The notes under the pieces: model-generated
What the model saw: the letters and a program-made list of their open reading frames with translations, nothing else
Told to the model about the DNA's origin: nothing
The model's database searches: none
Part shown: one piece after another, positions 50,490-59,296 of the stretch
How positions within the stretch are numbered: position 1 is the first letter of the stretch
Layout: the number at the start of each line of letters is the position of its first letter
From: Symplocastrum torsivum CPER-KK1
GTDB taxonomy: Bacteria; Cyanobacteriota; Cyanobacteriia; Cyanobacteriales; Coleofasciculaceae
Assembly (NCBI GenBank): GCA_019358875.1
Contig: JAHHIF010000028.1
Span: 1 to 64,000 of the forward strand
Reading direction: 5' to 3'
DNA: 64,000 nt
Translations under genes and position numbers: made by a program

Positions 50490-51176
50490 ATGGTTAAAAC
50501 ACCCTCTCAGCATTGGACAATTCCCCCCTTAGAAAATGGCGATCGCTTAAACCGTTATGAATTTGAGCGCCGCTACAACGCCATGCCCAAGCTCAAGAAA
50601 GCCGAGTTGATCGAAGGAATTGTCTACATGCCTGCTGCACTGCGCTTCAAAAGCCACGGCCAACCTCATGGTTGGATGATCGGATGGTTGGTAACTTACG
50701 AAGCGACAACACCAGGGGTTGCGGTGGGGGATGCTCCAACAGTGCGGCTTGATATCGACAATGAACCTCAGCCGGATGTTGTTCTCCTGATCATGCCAGA
50801 AGCAGGTGGACAGGCGCGACTGAGTGAGGATGATTATATTGAAGGCCCTCCAGAGTTGGTTGTCGAAATTGCCGCTAGCAGTGCTGCCATCGACCTTCAC
50901 ACCAAAAAACAAGCCTATCGTCGTAATGGAGTGAAGGAATATATCGTCTGGCAAGTCCTCGATCGAAAAATTAGCTGGTTCTATCTAGACAAGGGTGAAT
51001 ATTTCGATTTACCGATTGATGCTGATGGAATTATCCGGAGTCGAGTCTTTCCGGGGTTGTGGTTAGCAGTTTCAGAGTTATTGGCTGGGAATATGCAGCG
51101 CGTCTTCGCAGTTTTACAAGAGGGGGTGCAGTCTCCTGAACATGGCGCATTTGTCCAGAAATTAGCCCGCGACTAA
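50490..51176 (+). CDS. Uma2 family (DUF820) endonuclease-like protein
   Basis: A 228-residue Uma2 protein: 'LKKAELIEGIVYMPAALRFK', 'QPDVVLLIMPEAG', 'EGPPELVVEIAASSAAIDLH', 'TKKQAYRRNGVKEYIVWQVL'. The D in 'QPDV' and the 'E-I-A' strand with Lys in 'TKKQAY' form the PD-(D/E)XK-like active site of this family. Uma2 proteins are extremely abundant in cyanobacteria and of unknown function; some may be toxins or transposon-associated nucleases. It is the nearest downstream neighbour (120 bases) of the XPB-like helicase. Confidence 0.88.
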   Translation: MVKTPSQHWTIPPLENGDRLNRYEFERRYNAMPKLKKAELIEGIVYMPAALRFKSHGQPHGWMIGWLVTYEATTPGVAVGDAPTVRLDIDNEPQPDVVLLIMPEAGGQARLSEDDYIEGPPELVVEIAASSAAIDLHTKKQAYRRNGVKEYIVWQVLDRKISWFYLDKGEYFDLPIDADGIIRSRVFPGLWLAVSELLAGNMQRVFAVLQEGVQSPEHGAFVQKLARD

Positions 51177-51203
51177 TTAGCTAATAGGGAATTAACCTCA
51201 GCT

Positions 51204-51872
51204 CTATTGCAAGTATGAGGGACACTTAGGATTCGACACCTCACCATTGGGCATTATCGTTTGACACATCAGAGTACTTCTTAAATTCGCTCCACCTAAG
51301 TTTGCTCCGCTCAAATCGGCAAAACTCAAATTAGCACAGCTCAAATTAGCACAGCTCAAATTAGCACAGGTCAAGTTTGCTCCAAATAAATTTGCCCCAA
51401 ACAAATTTGCGCCAAATAGATCGGCATCTCTCAGGTAAGCGTTATACAGCTCAGCATTTTTTAAGAGGGCACCATTCAAATAAGCATGATACAGGTCAGC
51501 ATGTCTGAGGAGTGCACCTCTTAAATTGGCATGATACAAATCAGCACCACTCAGGAAAGCACCAATCAAGATTGCACCACTCATCGTTGCGCCACTCATC
51601 GTTGCGCCACTAAGGTTGGCTCGACTCATAATGGTTCCACTCAAGATTGCGCCACTCATAAACGAATGACTCAGATTGGCTCGACTCATGATGGCTCGAC
51701 TCAAGTTTGCATTACTTAAATCAGCATTACTCAAGTCAGCACGAATTAGTTTGACATCAAACAGCTCAGCACCTTTGAGATTCATGCCGCTCAGGTTCAT
51801 ACCCTCCAGATTAGGAAAATACAAACCTCGCTCTCCTGCTGAATAGCGCTCTAGAAGCTTGCTAGCATCCAT
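51204..51872 (-). CDS. Pentapeptide-repeat protein
   Basis: A 222-residue protein, almost entirely pentapeptide repeats of the A(D/N)LSX type: 'ADLSNADLSNANLSRAIMSR', 'ANLFGANLFGANLTCANLSC'. The central repeats carry Met instead of Ala/Leu at the turn position (MSGAIL, MSRANL, MSGATM), which is unusual. The fold is a right-handed quadrilateral beta-helix. Some relatives mimic DNA and protect gyrase; most cyanobacterial ones have no assigned function. Residues 1-30 (SKLLERYSAGERGLYFPNLE) are a normal lead-in. Cysteines recur at every repeat near the C-terminus. Confidence 0.92.
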   Translation of the reverse strand: MDASKLLERYSAGERGLYFPNLEGMNLSGMNLKGAELFDVKLIRADLSNADLSNANLSRAIMSRANLSHSFMSGAILSGTIMSRANLSGATMSGATMSGAILIGAFLSGADLYHANLRGALLRHADLYHAYLNGALLKNAELYNAYLRDADLFGANLFGANLFGANLTCANLSCANLSCANLSFADLSGANLGGANLRSTLMCQTIMPNGEVSNPKCPSYLQ

Positions 51873-52237
51873 CGTAGTGAGTCACTTTATAAATAACGGT
51901 TGCTTCCCATAGATCGTCTTTGCCTCCAGCCGTCTCTCTCCCCTCCGCGTCATCACAACCGTTAGTATTCCCTTTTACCTCTACAGCTAAGCTACCACGC
52001 CTAACTTTCAGAGCATTTTGCTCACACTATTAACTTTAAAAATTGCTGATATGTCGAAGATTGACAACTGGCTAAGGAGAAAAGGCGATCGCATAATGTT
52101 TCTTTCGCTACAATCTACCACTAAAAAAGTACCCGACATGGGTACTGTTTAACTTCTAGGGATTTCGCACAATTGAACCAGTAGAGCGTCACTTATCTTC
52201 CCCGACTTAAGAACGGCTACCATTAGGAATCAACTGT
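51873..52237. other. Gene-free interval with AGTACCC/GGGTACT hairpin (52128-52146)
   Basis: No gene. A perfect 7-bp hairpin AGTACCC-GACAT-GGGTACT lies about 90 bases before the GMC oxidoreductase start. It is the same stem as at 10270-10287. The rest is AT-rich, with a HIP1 site near 52086. Promoters for the two divergent flanking genes must lie here. Confidence 0.45.
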
Positions 52238-54013
52238 ATGTTCACAATTCGGTTCAACACAGCGAATTATACTCCAGATTGGCTAATTACCCTTCGGAAC
52301 AATGTAGACGGATGGGAGAAAGATATTCCGGGCGAATATCAGAATGACGAATGGCGCTTTGAATTACCTGAAGCCAACTATCAACAGGGTTTCTTCTTCA
52401 AGTTTGTACTCGAAGAAACCTACTGGATGGAGGGGCTAAACATTAATCTCCAGCCTGTAGCGGGTGGGGATTATCTTTACGAAGAAGGTGCAGTTAAATT
52501 TCCTCCAATCACAGAAGCGATCGTTGAAAACGGCTATGTACAACATCTCTTCTTCAAGCCAAATCTAGACGAAGCTCACTTATTTGATGTCATCGTTATT
52601 GGTTCAGGCATTGGTGGCGGAATTTTAGCTGACCAATTATCAGATTTGGGTGTCGATGTACTCGTCCTAGAAGCTGGTAGCTATTTGTTTCCAACCCATG
52701 TTGCTAATCTCCCTCGTCAGCACAAGGTTGGGCAATTTGATAAGCATGTCTGGGGGCTATTTGATGAGTTCAAAATCCAGAACTATGTCAAGCCTAATGA
52801 CTCTCAATATAAAGGAGCACAAGCTTTTAATTTGGGCGGTCGCTCAGTTTTTTGGGGTGGTTTAATTCCTCGGATGTCTTCCTGGGAAATGGATGCTTGG
52901 CCGACTCCAATCAAATGGTACTTAGAAGATAGTGGCTATCAGCTAGCAGAAGACTTAATGCGGTTGGCACTACCCTCATCAACTTATCAGCAAAGTGTCA
53001 AAAAGTTTTTAAAAGAGCAACTGCCTGAGTTCAATCATATTGATGCTCCAGTTGCCGTTAAGCATAGCAATGTTGACCTGAACACAATTCCCACAGGAAT
53101 GTTTTCCACGGCTGATTTGCTGATGGAATCCAAACTCACGAATGGTGCAAGCGGCAATCAAAATCTATCAATTAATCTCAATCATCCCGTCGTTGAGCTA
53201 GAAACTACAGGCACCTCAGTTACAAAAGTCGTTGCCTACGACTTGATTGCTAAGAAATATCGGAAATTCCAAGCAAAGCAGGTTGTCCTTTCAGCAGGAA
53301 CAATTGAGAGTGCAAAGCTAGCGAAGCTTAGTCAACTTTTAGATCCGAATAACAAGATTGGAGTGGGTATTACCGATCATCCCATTTTCTTCACTCATTT
53401 TGCTGTTCCCGCTACCTCACCGTTCTACAACGTTGCGGCTGCTAGTAAGGTTCTCTCGTGGCATAAACAGGCATCAGAAACTCAGCATCCCTACAATATT
53501 GTGTTGGAGTTGGGAGCTGACTTTAATCAGGGACGCTATCTTGATTCTGATATTGTCAATGCACACCGCCAGCAGAAAGGCAATGCAATGCTCTGTGAGA
53601 TTGTCTTTTTGTTCAATGCTCCCCTAATGGCTCAGAATGGGGTTGATCACAATGGTGCCTCTTTTGTGAAGCCCTCTGTACGGATGCAGCCTAGCCCTAG
53701 TGCTAATGCTTTCTTTGGGGAAGTGAACGCGATTAAAGATAAGATTATTCAGCAGTTGGGCGGTGAGGCGCTAATGGGTGAAAATCTTGGCCTCAAAGTG
53801 GGTGATTTAGGGGGAGTTGCCCACGAAGTTGGAACGTTACGGATGGGTGCAAACAATGATGGAGTGGTTGATACAAACTTGAAATTCTTAAGTTACGACA
53901 ATCTCTATGCTTGTGACTTGTCTGTATTTCCTACCTCTCCCGCCGCTAACCCAACGTTAACGCTTGCCGCGCTAGCGATGCGTTTGGCAGAGCATTTGAA
54001 GAAAGTGCTGTAG
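52238..54013 (+). CDS. GMC-family FAD oxidoreductase with N-terminal extra domain
   Basis: A 591-residue flavoprotein. The FAD-binding motif 'VIVIGSGIGGGILADQLSDL' starts only at residue ~121; 'GRSVFWGGLIPRMSSWEMDA' and, at the C-terminus, 'GDLGGVAHEVGTLRMG' (active-site His) and 'DLSVFPTSPAANPTLTLAAL' are GMC signatures. GMC enzymes oxidise alcohols such as choline, sugars or hydrocarbons. The first ~100 residues (FTIRFNTANYTPDWLITLRN, 'GFFFKFVLEETYWMEGLNIN') look like a beta-sandwich, perhaps carbohydrate-binding-like, which is not part of the usual family. Substrate unknown; no partner gene adjacent. Confidence 0.85.
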   Translation: MFTIRFNTANYTPDWLITLRNNVDGWEKDIPGEYQNDEWRFELPEANYQQGFFFKFVLEETYWMEGLNINLQPVAGGDYLYEEGAVKFPPITEAIVENGYVQHLFFKPNLDEAHLFDVIVIGSGIGGGILADQLSDLGVDVLVLEAGSYLFPTHVANLPRQHKVGQFDKHVWGLFDEFKIQNYVKPNDSQYKGAQAFNLGGRSVFWGGLIPRMSSWEMDAWPTPIKWYLEDSGYQLAEDLMRLALPSSTYQQSVKKFLKEQLPEFNHIDAPVAVKHSNVDLNTIPTGMFSTADLLMESKLTNGASGNQNLSINLNHPVVELETTGTSVTKVVAYDLIAKKYRKFQAKQVVLSAGTIESAKLAKLSQLLDPNNKIGVGITDHPIFFTHFAVPATSPFYNVAAASKVLSWHKQASETQHPYNIVLELGADFNQGRYLDSDIVNAHRQQKGNAMLCEIVFLFNAPLMAQNGVDHNGASFVKPSVRMQPSPSANAFFGEVNAIKDKIIQQLGGEALMGENLGLKVGDLGGVAHEVGTLRMGANNDGVVDTNLKFLSYDNLYACDLSVFPTSPAANPTLTLAALAMRLAEHLKKVL

Positions 54014-54140
54014 TAGGTGCGATCGCTTTTCTCTATTAGGGGCGTATTCTTATATGTCCCTACATTTGTAATCTGGGATTCTAAATACAAAAGTAAGGTG
54101 CGATCGCTCATCCTACAATCAGCCTTCGCTTAAGCTGAAC

Positions 54141-54878
54141 CTAGATATCATCTGGGTTTACTCCCATCTCACGTAATCTAGCCGCTAATCGTTCGGCTCG
54201 TTGTCGCTCCTCATCAGCCCGTTGTCGCGCCTCATCAACCTGTTGCTCAAGCTGTCGTCGTTGCGCTTGTTCTTCCCTAATTAAGTCCTCTACTAATGGA
54301 GGAGAAAGAATTGTATCGACTGATAAAACTAATCCAGGAAACTGCACAAGTTTCAATTCTTGCCCACGAGTGAACTCTTCCCGTTGATAACCCTCTTCAC
54401 CCTCAGGATGACTTAAGACCCAGATTCGCTCTTTATTGGAGTCTACAATCAAATATTCAGGAATATCGATGAGAGCATACTCCGCCCTTTTGCGAATGTA
54501 GTCCTCTCGCCAATTGTCACTGGTGACTTCCACTACCAACGTCGGCACTTCACCAAGGTCAAGAATTCCAGAACCAGGTCTGGTACAGGCTTGCTCCCAG
54601 AGCGCTGAAGTGCAAACAACAACATCTGGAATGCGGGAAGAATCAACTTCTGTTCTGACTCCAGTAGTAGTTAATGCAATCAGGGGTAGGTTTTGATCAG
54701 CAAAGTAAAACTTCAATTTGTAGACTAGAAAATCACAAATTCTTGTATGTAATGCTGTTGGCGTTGCCATCGGTATTAAATGTCCCCGAAATAGTTCATA
54801 GAGGACATCCGGCTCTCCCTGGTAGAACCGATATTCTTCAAATGTTAGGGTTTCTGTTGATGCAACAGACCGAGACAT
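54141..54878 (-). CDS. Uma2 family protein with C-terminal coiled coil
   Basis: About 245 residues from MSRSVASTETLTFEEYRFYQ. The Uma2 core shows 'GEPDVLYELFRGHLIPMATP', 'SRIPDVVVCTSALWEQ' and 'VPTLVVEVTSDNWREDYIRK' with the Asp and Glu-x-..Lys positions, then 'RAEYALIDIPEYLIVDS'. The last 45 residues form a Gln/Arg/Glu-rich coiled coil (QRRQLEQQVDEARQRADEER), a frequent extension in cyanobacterial Uma2 proteins. GGGAGA six bases before ATG 54878 favours that start over 54893. Confidence 0.88.
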   Translation of the reverse strand: MSRSVASTETLTFEEYRFYQGEPDVLYELFRGHLIPMATPTALHTRICDFLVYKLKFYFADQNLPLIALTTTGVRTEVDSSRIPDVVVCTSALWEQACTRPGSGILDLGEVPTLVVEVTSDNWREDYIRKRAEYALIDIPEYLIVDSNKERIWVLSHPEGEEGYQREEFTRGQELKLVQFPGLVLSVDTILSPPLVEDLIREEQAQRRQLEQQVDEARQRADEERQRAERLAARLREMGVNPDDI

Positions 54879-55195
54879 ATCAATTCTCCCCATGATGATT
54901 GCGGCTTCTACTCCTCAGTATGGCGGATGTCTAGCAAGTGCATTGCATTTTGCATCTCTTTTGCAGGCAATGAAAGAGCATGGTGATATTGACTTTTATT
55001 TTAGTTTGTGTATGGAGATGAGCAATTTATCAACCCTTGTTGCTTCTTTCTGAGCCAAGCATTCTTATCAAACAAGAGAGTGAAGCTTGTGCGATCGCTT
55101 TCTATAGCAAATAGTAAGAATAGACATCTCAGATAAATAATTACTGTGAAATCCTTAGAACGGCAACGCCCTGCCATTCCCCACAGCCTCACGGA
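54879..55195. other. Gene-free interval
   Basis: About 315 bases between the Uma2 start and the end of the broken WG-repeat gene. I see no gene, terminator or repeat beyond one HIP1 site near 55091. Confidence 0.4.
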
Positions 55196-56015
55196 CTAAT
55201 AAATAAGCTTTCCTGCCTTGTCTATGTAGCGACAGTCCTTACTAAGGATGACCAATGCCATTCCTTCAGAAAAGTCAGAAGCAAAATAAAATTGAGGCTG
55301 AATAATTACTTGTCCTGTCTGAGCAATGTAGCCACACTGAACACCAATTTTAACTACTGCTAGTCCTTCCGCAAAGCCACGAGCAAAATCAAACTGTAAT
55401 TGTATAACTATCTCCCCTGTTTGATTGATATAGCCCCACTTTTTGTTGCTCTCAACCGCTGCCAACCCTTGGTAAAAAGGGCTAGCCCAATCAAACTGAG
55501 TTCGGATGACTACCCGCCCTGTCTGGTCAATGTAGCCCCACTTTTTATTGCTCTCAACCGCTGCTAGCCCTTCAGAAAAGGGCAAAGCTTTATCAAATTC
55601 TAATGGAATAATTACTTGCCCTATCTGGTCAATCCAGGAATTTAATCACCTCAGTCTCACTCCACTGCTTACCCGAAGTGATTTCCTGGATCAAGTCATG
55701 CCCGTCTATGAATTCTTGAACGAGATAAAGTTTTCTATTTTGCTCAAAATAGGCGTAAAGTTTGGGGATTTGGTCATGATTTTGACCCAGCTTGTAGAGA
55801 GTTTCCCCTTCTTTCTCGAATAAACGCACAATATCTTCGAGCGGAATCTGCGGTATGTCTGGAGCTATTACCTTTGGCTTGAGCTGCTTGACAACGCATT
55901 TAGGCTTGGGAGTGACAGGGATATCTAAGTCTTCAGCCAGATAGGTTTCTCCAAATCCTCCGGCTCCTAATTTCTTGATGATTTGGTAGCGCTGCCGCAG
56001 TTTTCGTCCAATCAT
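55196..56015 (-). pseudogene. Serine/threonine kinase fused to WG repeats, broken by internal deletion
   Basis: On the minus strand, 56015 starts MIGRKLRQRYQIIKKLGAGG with the kinase glycine loop 'LGAGGFGETYLAED' and the Lys in 'KCVVKQLKP', as in cyanobacterial Pkn2-type kinases. It ends at '..TEVIKFLD' and stops (55629). Catalytic HRD and DFG motifs are absent. Seven to ten bases before that stop, another frame starts straight into WG repeats ('IDQIGQVIIPLEFDKALPFS', 'EGLAAVESNKKWGYIDQTGR'; 55196 to ~55635), about three and a half copies. Kinases with C-terminal WG repeats are common in cyanobacteria, so a deletion has removed the kinase C-lobe and put the two parts out of frame. The remains are unlikely to be functional. 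Confidence 0.8.
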
Positions 56016-56117
56016 TGTACTCGTGCCACAGACCCATTCTTGTTGATTTTGACACAATCGCTCTGATGACGAAGTTGTGGATACACGGAAAAAGGGTGCG
56101 ATCGCATCCTAGCTGTT

Positions 56118-57122
56118 CTACTTAAGATTGTTGACAAACTCCTGCACTCGTTGCCACACCTTCTCTAGTAATTCAGGATTGTCTGCATCAAACCATTCAA
56201 TTTCTGGATAAGCCCGAAACCAGGTGCGTTGTCGCTTGGCAAATTGCCGAGTGTGCAAAACTGTTAATTCTTTCGCTTCAGTAAGAGAAGTATCACCTGC
56301 AAGATACTGCTTCATTTCTCGATAACCCAGTGTATCCAGCAGTGGTAAATCAATACCGTATTTCTGACAAAGGGCTTTGACTTCTGCTTCCCAACCAGAG
56401 GCTATCATTTGCTCAGTACGCTGTTCAATACGGCGAATAAGAGTGTTAGAGTCGCTACATTCCAAGCCAATCTGGAGAATTGGGTAACGCGGAGGATTCT
56501 CTCCTTGTTGCTTTGAAATTGGATATCCGGTGACATAAAATACTTCTAATGCCCGTAATGTCCTCACTTCATCATTAGCGTGAATCTTTTGGGCAGCTAC
56601 TGAGTCAACTTGTTGGAGGAAGGCGTAAAGCTGGGTTTGACCAAGAGAAGAAAGTTGCGATCGCAATTCACTTTGAGGCGCAACTCTTGGTATTTTTAAC
56701 CCCTGCACAATTGAACGAATGTATAAACCAGTACCTCCTACTAGTAAGGGAAGAGAGAAACGGTTAATCAAAACCTGTGCTTGCTGCTGATAGTCTGCCA
56801 GCGTCAACGTCTCTGTTGGATCACAGATATCTATTAAATAATGTGGTACTAATTGTTGTTCAGCCACTGAAGGCTTTGCCGTGCCGATATCAAACTCTCG
56901 GTAAACCTGACGAGAATCAGCACTGAGAATCACAGAACCTAGCCGCTGCGTCAATTCTAAAGCCAACCCTGACTTCCCTGTAGCTGTTGCCCCGCAAATC
57001 ACAATTAATCCTGAGGGGGTGAAAGAGTTAGGGGGACAAGGGAGAGTTTTCTGAAAACTTTGTCCTTGTCTTGCCTGTCTCCCACTCTCCTCGGCTCCTT
57101 TGCCCTTATGCAATGGGTTCAT
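56118..57122 (-). CDS. miaA: tRNA dimethylallyltransferase
   Basis: A 334-residue enzyme that adds a dimethylallyl group to A37 of tRNAs reading codons starting with U. Walker A is 'CGATATGKSGLALEL'; 'SADSRQVYREFDIGTAKPS', 'VGGTGLYIRSIVQGL', 'LDTLGYREMKQYLAG' and 'RQFAKRQRTWFRA' are family signatures. The first ~37 residues (GAEESGRQARQGQSFQKTLP) are an extension before 'GLIVICGATATGKSG' and are encoded by repeat-like DNA, so a later non-ATG start is possible. Divergent from gyrB (128 bases between starts). Confidence 0.95.
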   Translation of the reverse strand: MNPLHKGKGAEESGRQARQGQSFQKTLPCPPNSFTPSGLIVICGATATGKSGLALELTQRLGSVILSADSRQVYREFDIGTAKPSVAEQQLVPHYLIDICDPTETLTLADYQQQAQVLINRFSLPLLVGGTGLYIRSIVQGLKIPRVAPQSELRSQLSSLGQTQLYAFLQQVDSVAAQKIHANDEVRTLRALEVFYVTGYPISKQQGENPPRYPILQIGLECSDSNTLIRRIEQRTEQMIASGWEAEVKALCQKYGIDLPLLDTLGYREMKQYLAGDTSLTEAKELTVLHTRQFAKRQRTWFRAYPEIEWFDADNPELLEKVWQRVQEFVNNLK

Positions 57123-57250
57123 CCCCTATATAAATTGCTCGTGAAACTGCGCTGTAGCCGCCTTAAAGCCTTTTATGTTAAAATCTTAGAGTGTTTTGCC
57201 ATTTTTGAAGCATTACAACGGCTCAAAGCTTTTAGTGGAGAATCCCTTAC

Positions 57251-59176
57251 ATGACGAGTAGTTACAGTGCCGATCAGATTCAAGTTCTGGAAGGTCTCGA
57301 ACCGGTGCGTAAACGCCCAGGGATGTACATCGGTTCTACTGGCCCAAGGGGACTCCATCATCTAGTTTACGAGGTAGTAGACAACTCTATTGATGAGGCT
57401 CTGGCTGGCTACTGCACCCATATAGAAATTGACATCAATGCTGATGGTTCTGTCACCGTTACAGACGACGGACGAGGCATTCCGACTGATACTCATCCCA
57501 CGACTGGGAAATCGGCACTGGAAACAGTAATGACGGTGCTTCATGCTGGGGGTAAGTTTGGCGGTGGTGGATATAAGGTATCTGGGGGCTTACACGGCGT
57601 TGGGATTTCGGTTGTTAACGCACTTTCTGAGTGGGTAGAAGTGACGGTTTGGCGGGAGGAAAAAGTACATACCCAACGCTTTGAACGGGGTATCGCTGTT
57701 ACTCAACTGATTGCAAAGCCTTATAAAGAGGCAAGAACTGGCACATCAGTATCCTTTATGCCGGACACACAAATCTTTGCTAATGGCATTGAGTTCGATT
57801 ACACAACCTTGGCAGGGCGTCTGCGGGAGTTAGCCTACCTCAATGCTAGTGTCCGGATTACGTTTACCGACAGCCGACTGGCAGAACCACGGGTAGAAGC
57901 CTACTACTACGAGGGTGGCATTCAGGAATATGTCGCCTACATGAACCGTGAGAAGGAGCCTCTCCACGAGGAAGTTATCTTTATACAAGGAGAGCGCAAC
58001 GGGGTTCAAATCGAAGTATCGTTGCAGTGGTGTGTCGATGCCTACAGTGATAACCTCTTGGGCTTTGCCAATAACATCCGCACGATTGATGGTGGTACTC
58101 ATTTAGAGGGGCTGAAGACAGTATTAACGCGGACGATGAATGCGATCGCCCGTAAGCGCAACAAGATCAAAGAAAATGAAGCTAATCTCGGCGGCGAGAA
58201 TGTCCGTGAGGGGTTAACGGGTGTTATTTCTGTCAAAGTACCCGACCCAGAATTTGAAGGTCAAACGAAAACGAAACTGGGTAATACAGAAGTACGAGGG
58301 ATTGTTGATTCTCTCGTAGGCGAGGTACTGACGGAGTATTTGGAGTTCCGTCCCCACGTAGCAGACTCCATCTTAGACAAAGCCATCCAAGCCTTCAAAG
58401 CCGCTGAAGCTGCCCGTCGTGCGCGTGATTTGGTGCGTCGTAAATCAGTTTTGGAGTCTTCTCCCTTACCTGGTAAGTTAGCAGATTGTAGTTCCAGAGA
58501 CCCCTCAGAATCCGAAATCTTCATTGTAGAAGGGGATTCAGCGGGTGGTTCAGCTAAGCAAGGAAGAGACAGACAGTTCCAAGCCATTCTGCCTCTACGG
58601 GGCAAAATCCTCAACATTGAGAAGACAGATGATGCCAAAATCTACAAGAACACTGAAATTCAGTCCTTGATTACAGCCCTTGGCTTGGGCATTAAGGGTG
58701 AGGAGTTTGATCCCTCAGGACTACGTTATCATCGCATCGTCATTATGACTGACGCTGATGTGGATGGAGCGCACATCCGCACCCTTTTGCTGACGTTCTT
58801 TTATCGCTATCAACGAGCGCTTGTCGATCAGGGCTACATCTATATTGCTTGCCCTCCACTTTATAAAGTAGAGCGAGGACGCAACCACTACTATTGCTAT
58901 AGCGATCGCGAAATGACCAACCTCGTTCAGCATGAGTTCCCAGCAAATGCCAACTACACCATCCAACGCTTCAAAGGTTTGGGTGAGATGATGCCTACTC
59001 AGTTGTGGGACACTACGATGAATCCCCAAACTCGCACGTTGAAGCGGGTAGAGATCGAAGACGCGGCTGAAGCCGATCGCATCTTTACAGTACTAATGGG
59101 CGATCGCGTTGCACCGCGCCGTGAATTTATCGAAACCTATGGTTCTCGGTTGAACTTCACTGATTTGGATATCTAA
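57251..59176 (+). CDS. gyrB: DNA gyrase subunit B
   Basis: A 641-residue type IIA topoisomerase ATPase subunit. The GHKL ATPase has 'YEVVDNSIDEALAGYC', 'DDGRGIPTD' and 'GGLHGVGISVVNALS'; the TOPRIM domain has 'FIVEGDSAGGSAKQGRDRQF', 'ILPLRGKILNIEK' and 'MTDADVDGAHIRTLLLTFFY'. C-terminal 'IQRFKGLGEMMPTQLWDTTM' is typical. Complete, without an intein. Ribosome-binding site GTGGAGA is 11 bases before the ATG. It is followed by a terminator at 59206-59248. gyrA is not in this window. Confidence 0.98.
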   Translation: MTSSYSADQIQVLEGLEPVRKRPGMYIGSTGPRGLHHLVYEVVDNSIDEALAGYCTHIEIDINADGSVTVTDDGRGIPTDTHPTTGKSALETVMTVLHAGGKFGGGGYKVSGGLHGVGISVVNALSEWVEVTVWREEKVHTQRFERGIAVTQLIAKPYKEARTGTSVSFMPDTQIFANGIEFDYTTLAGRLRELAYLNASVRITFTDSRLAEPRVEAYYYEGGIQEYVAYMNREKEPLHEEVIFIQGERNGVQIEVSLQWCVDAYSDNLLGFANNIRTIDGGTHLEGLKTVLTRTMNAIARKRNKIKENEANLGGENVREGLTGVISVKVPDPEFEGQTKTKLGNTEVRGIVDSLVGEVLTEYLEFRPHVADSILDKAIQAFKAAEAARRARDLVRRKSVLESSPLPGKLADCSSRDPSESEIFIVEGDSAGGSAKQGRDRQFQAILPLRGKILNIEKTDDAKIYKNTEIQSLITALGLGIKGEEFDPSGLRYHRIVIMTDADVDGAHIRTLLLTFFYRYQRALVDQGYIYIACPPLYKVERGRNHYYCYSDREMTNLVQHEFPANANYTIQRFKGLGEMMPTQLWDTTMNPQTRTLKRVEIEDAAEADRIFTVLMGDRVAPRREFIETYGSRLNFTDLDI

Positions 59177-59205
59177 GTCGGTTTGCACCTAAAGTAAATT
59201 TGTTG

Positions 59206-59248
59206 AAAGTACGGTTCGGCTACTGTAGCTAACCGTACTTTAATTTTT
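59206..59248 (+). terminator. Rho-independent terminator after gyrB
   Basis: Perfect 11-bp stem AAAGTACGGTT (59206-59216) / AACCGTACTTT (59231-59241) with a 14-nt loop and AATTTTTT following. Clear end of the gyrB transcript, opposite the converging sugar cluster. Confidence 0.9.
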
Positions 59249-59296
59249 TCATATCAAATGCATTTAGCTACCCCAGATTTAGCGTCCAGTTCTGTA

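Noticed and set aside
55548..55823. Plus-strand frame opposite the kinase/WG junction
   Set aside because: Shadow frame; the minus-strand kinase and WG motifs are clear on the other strand.
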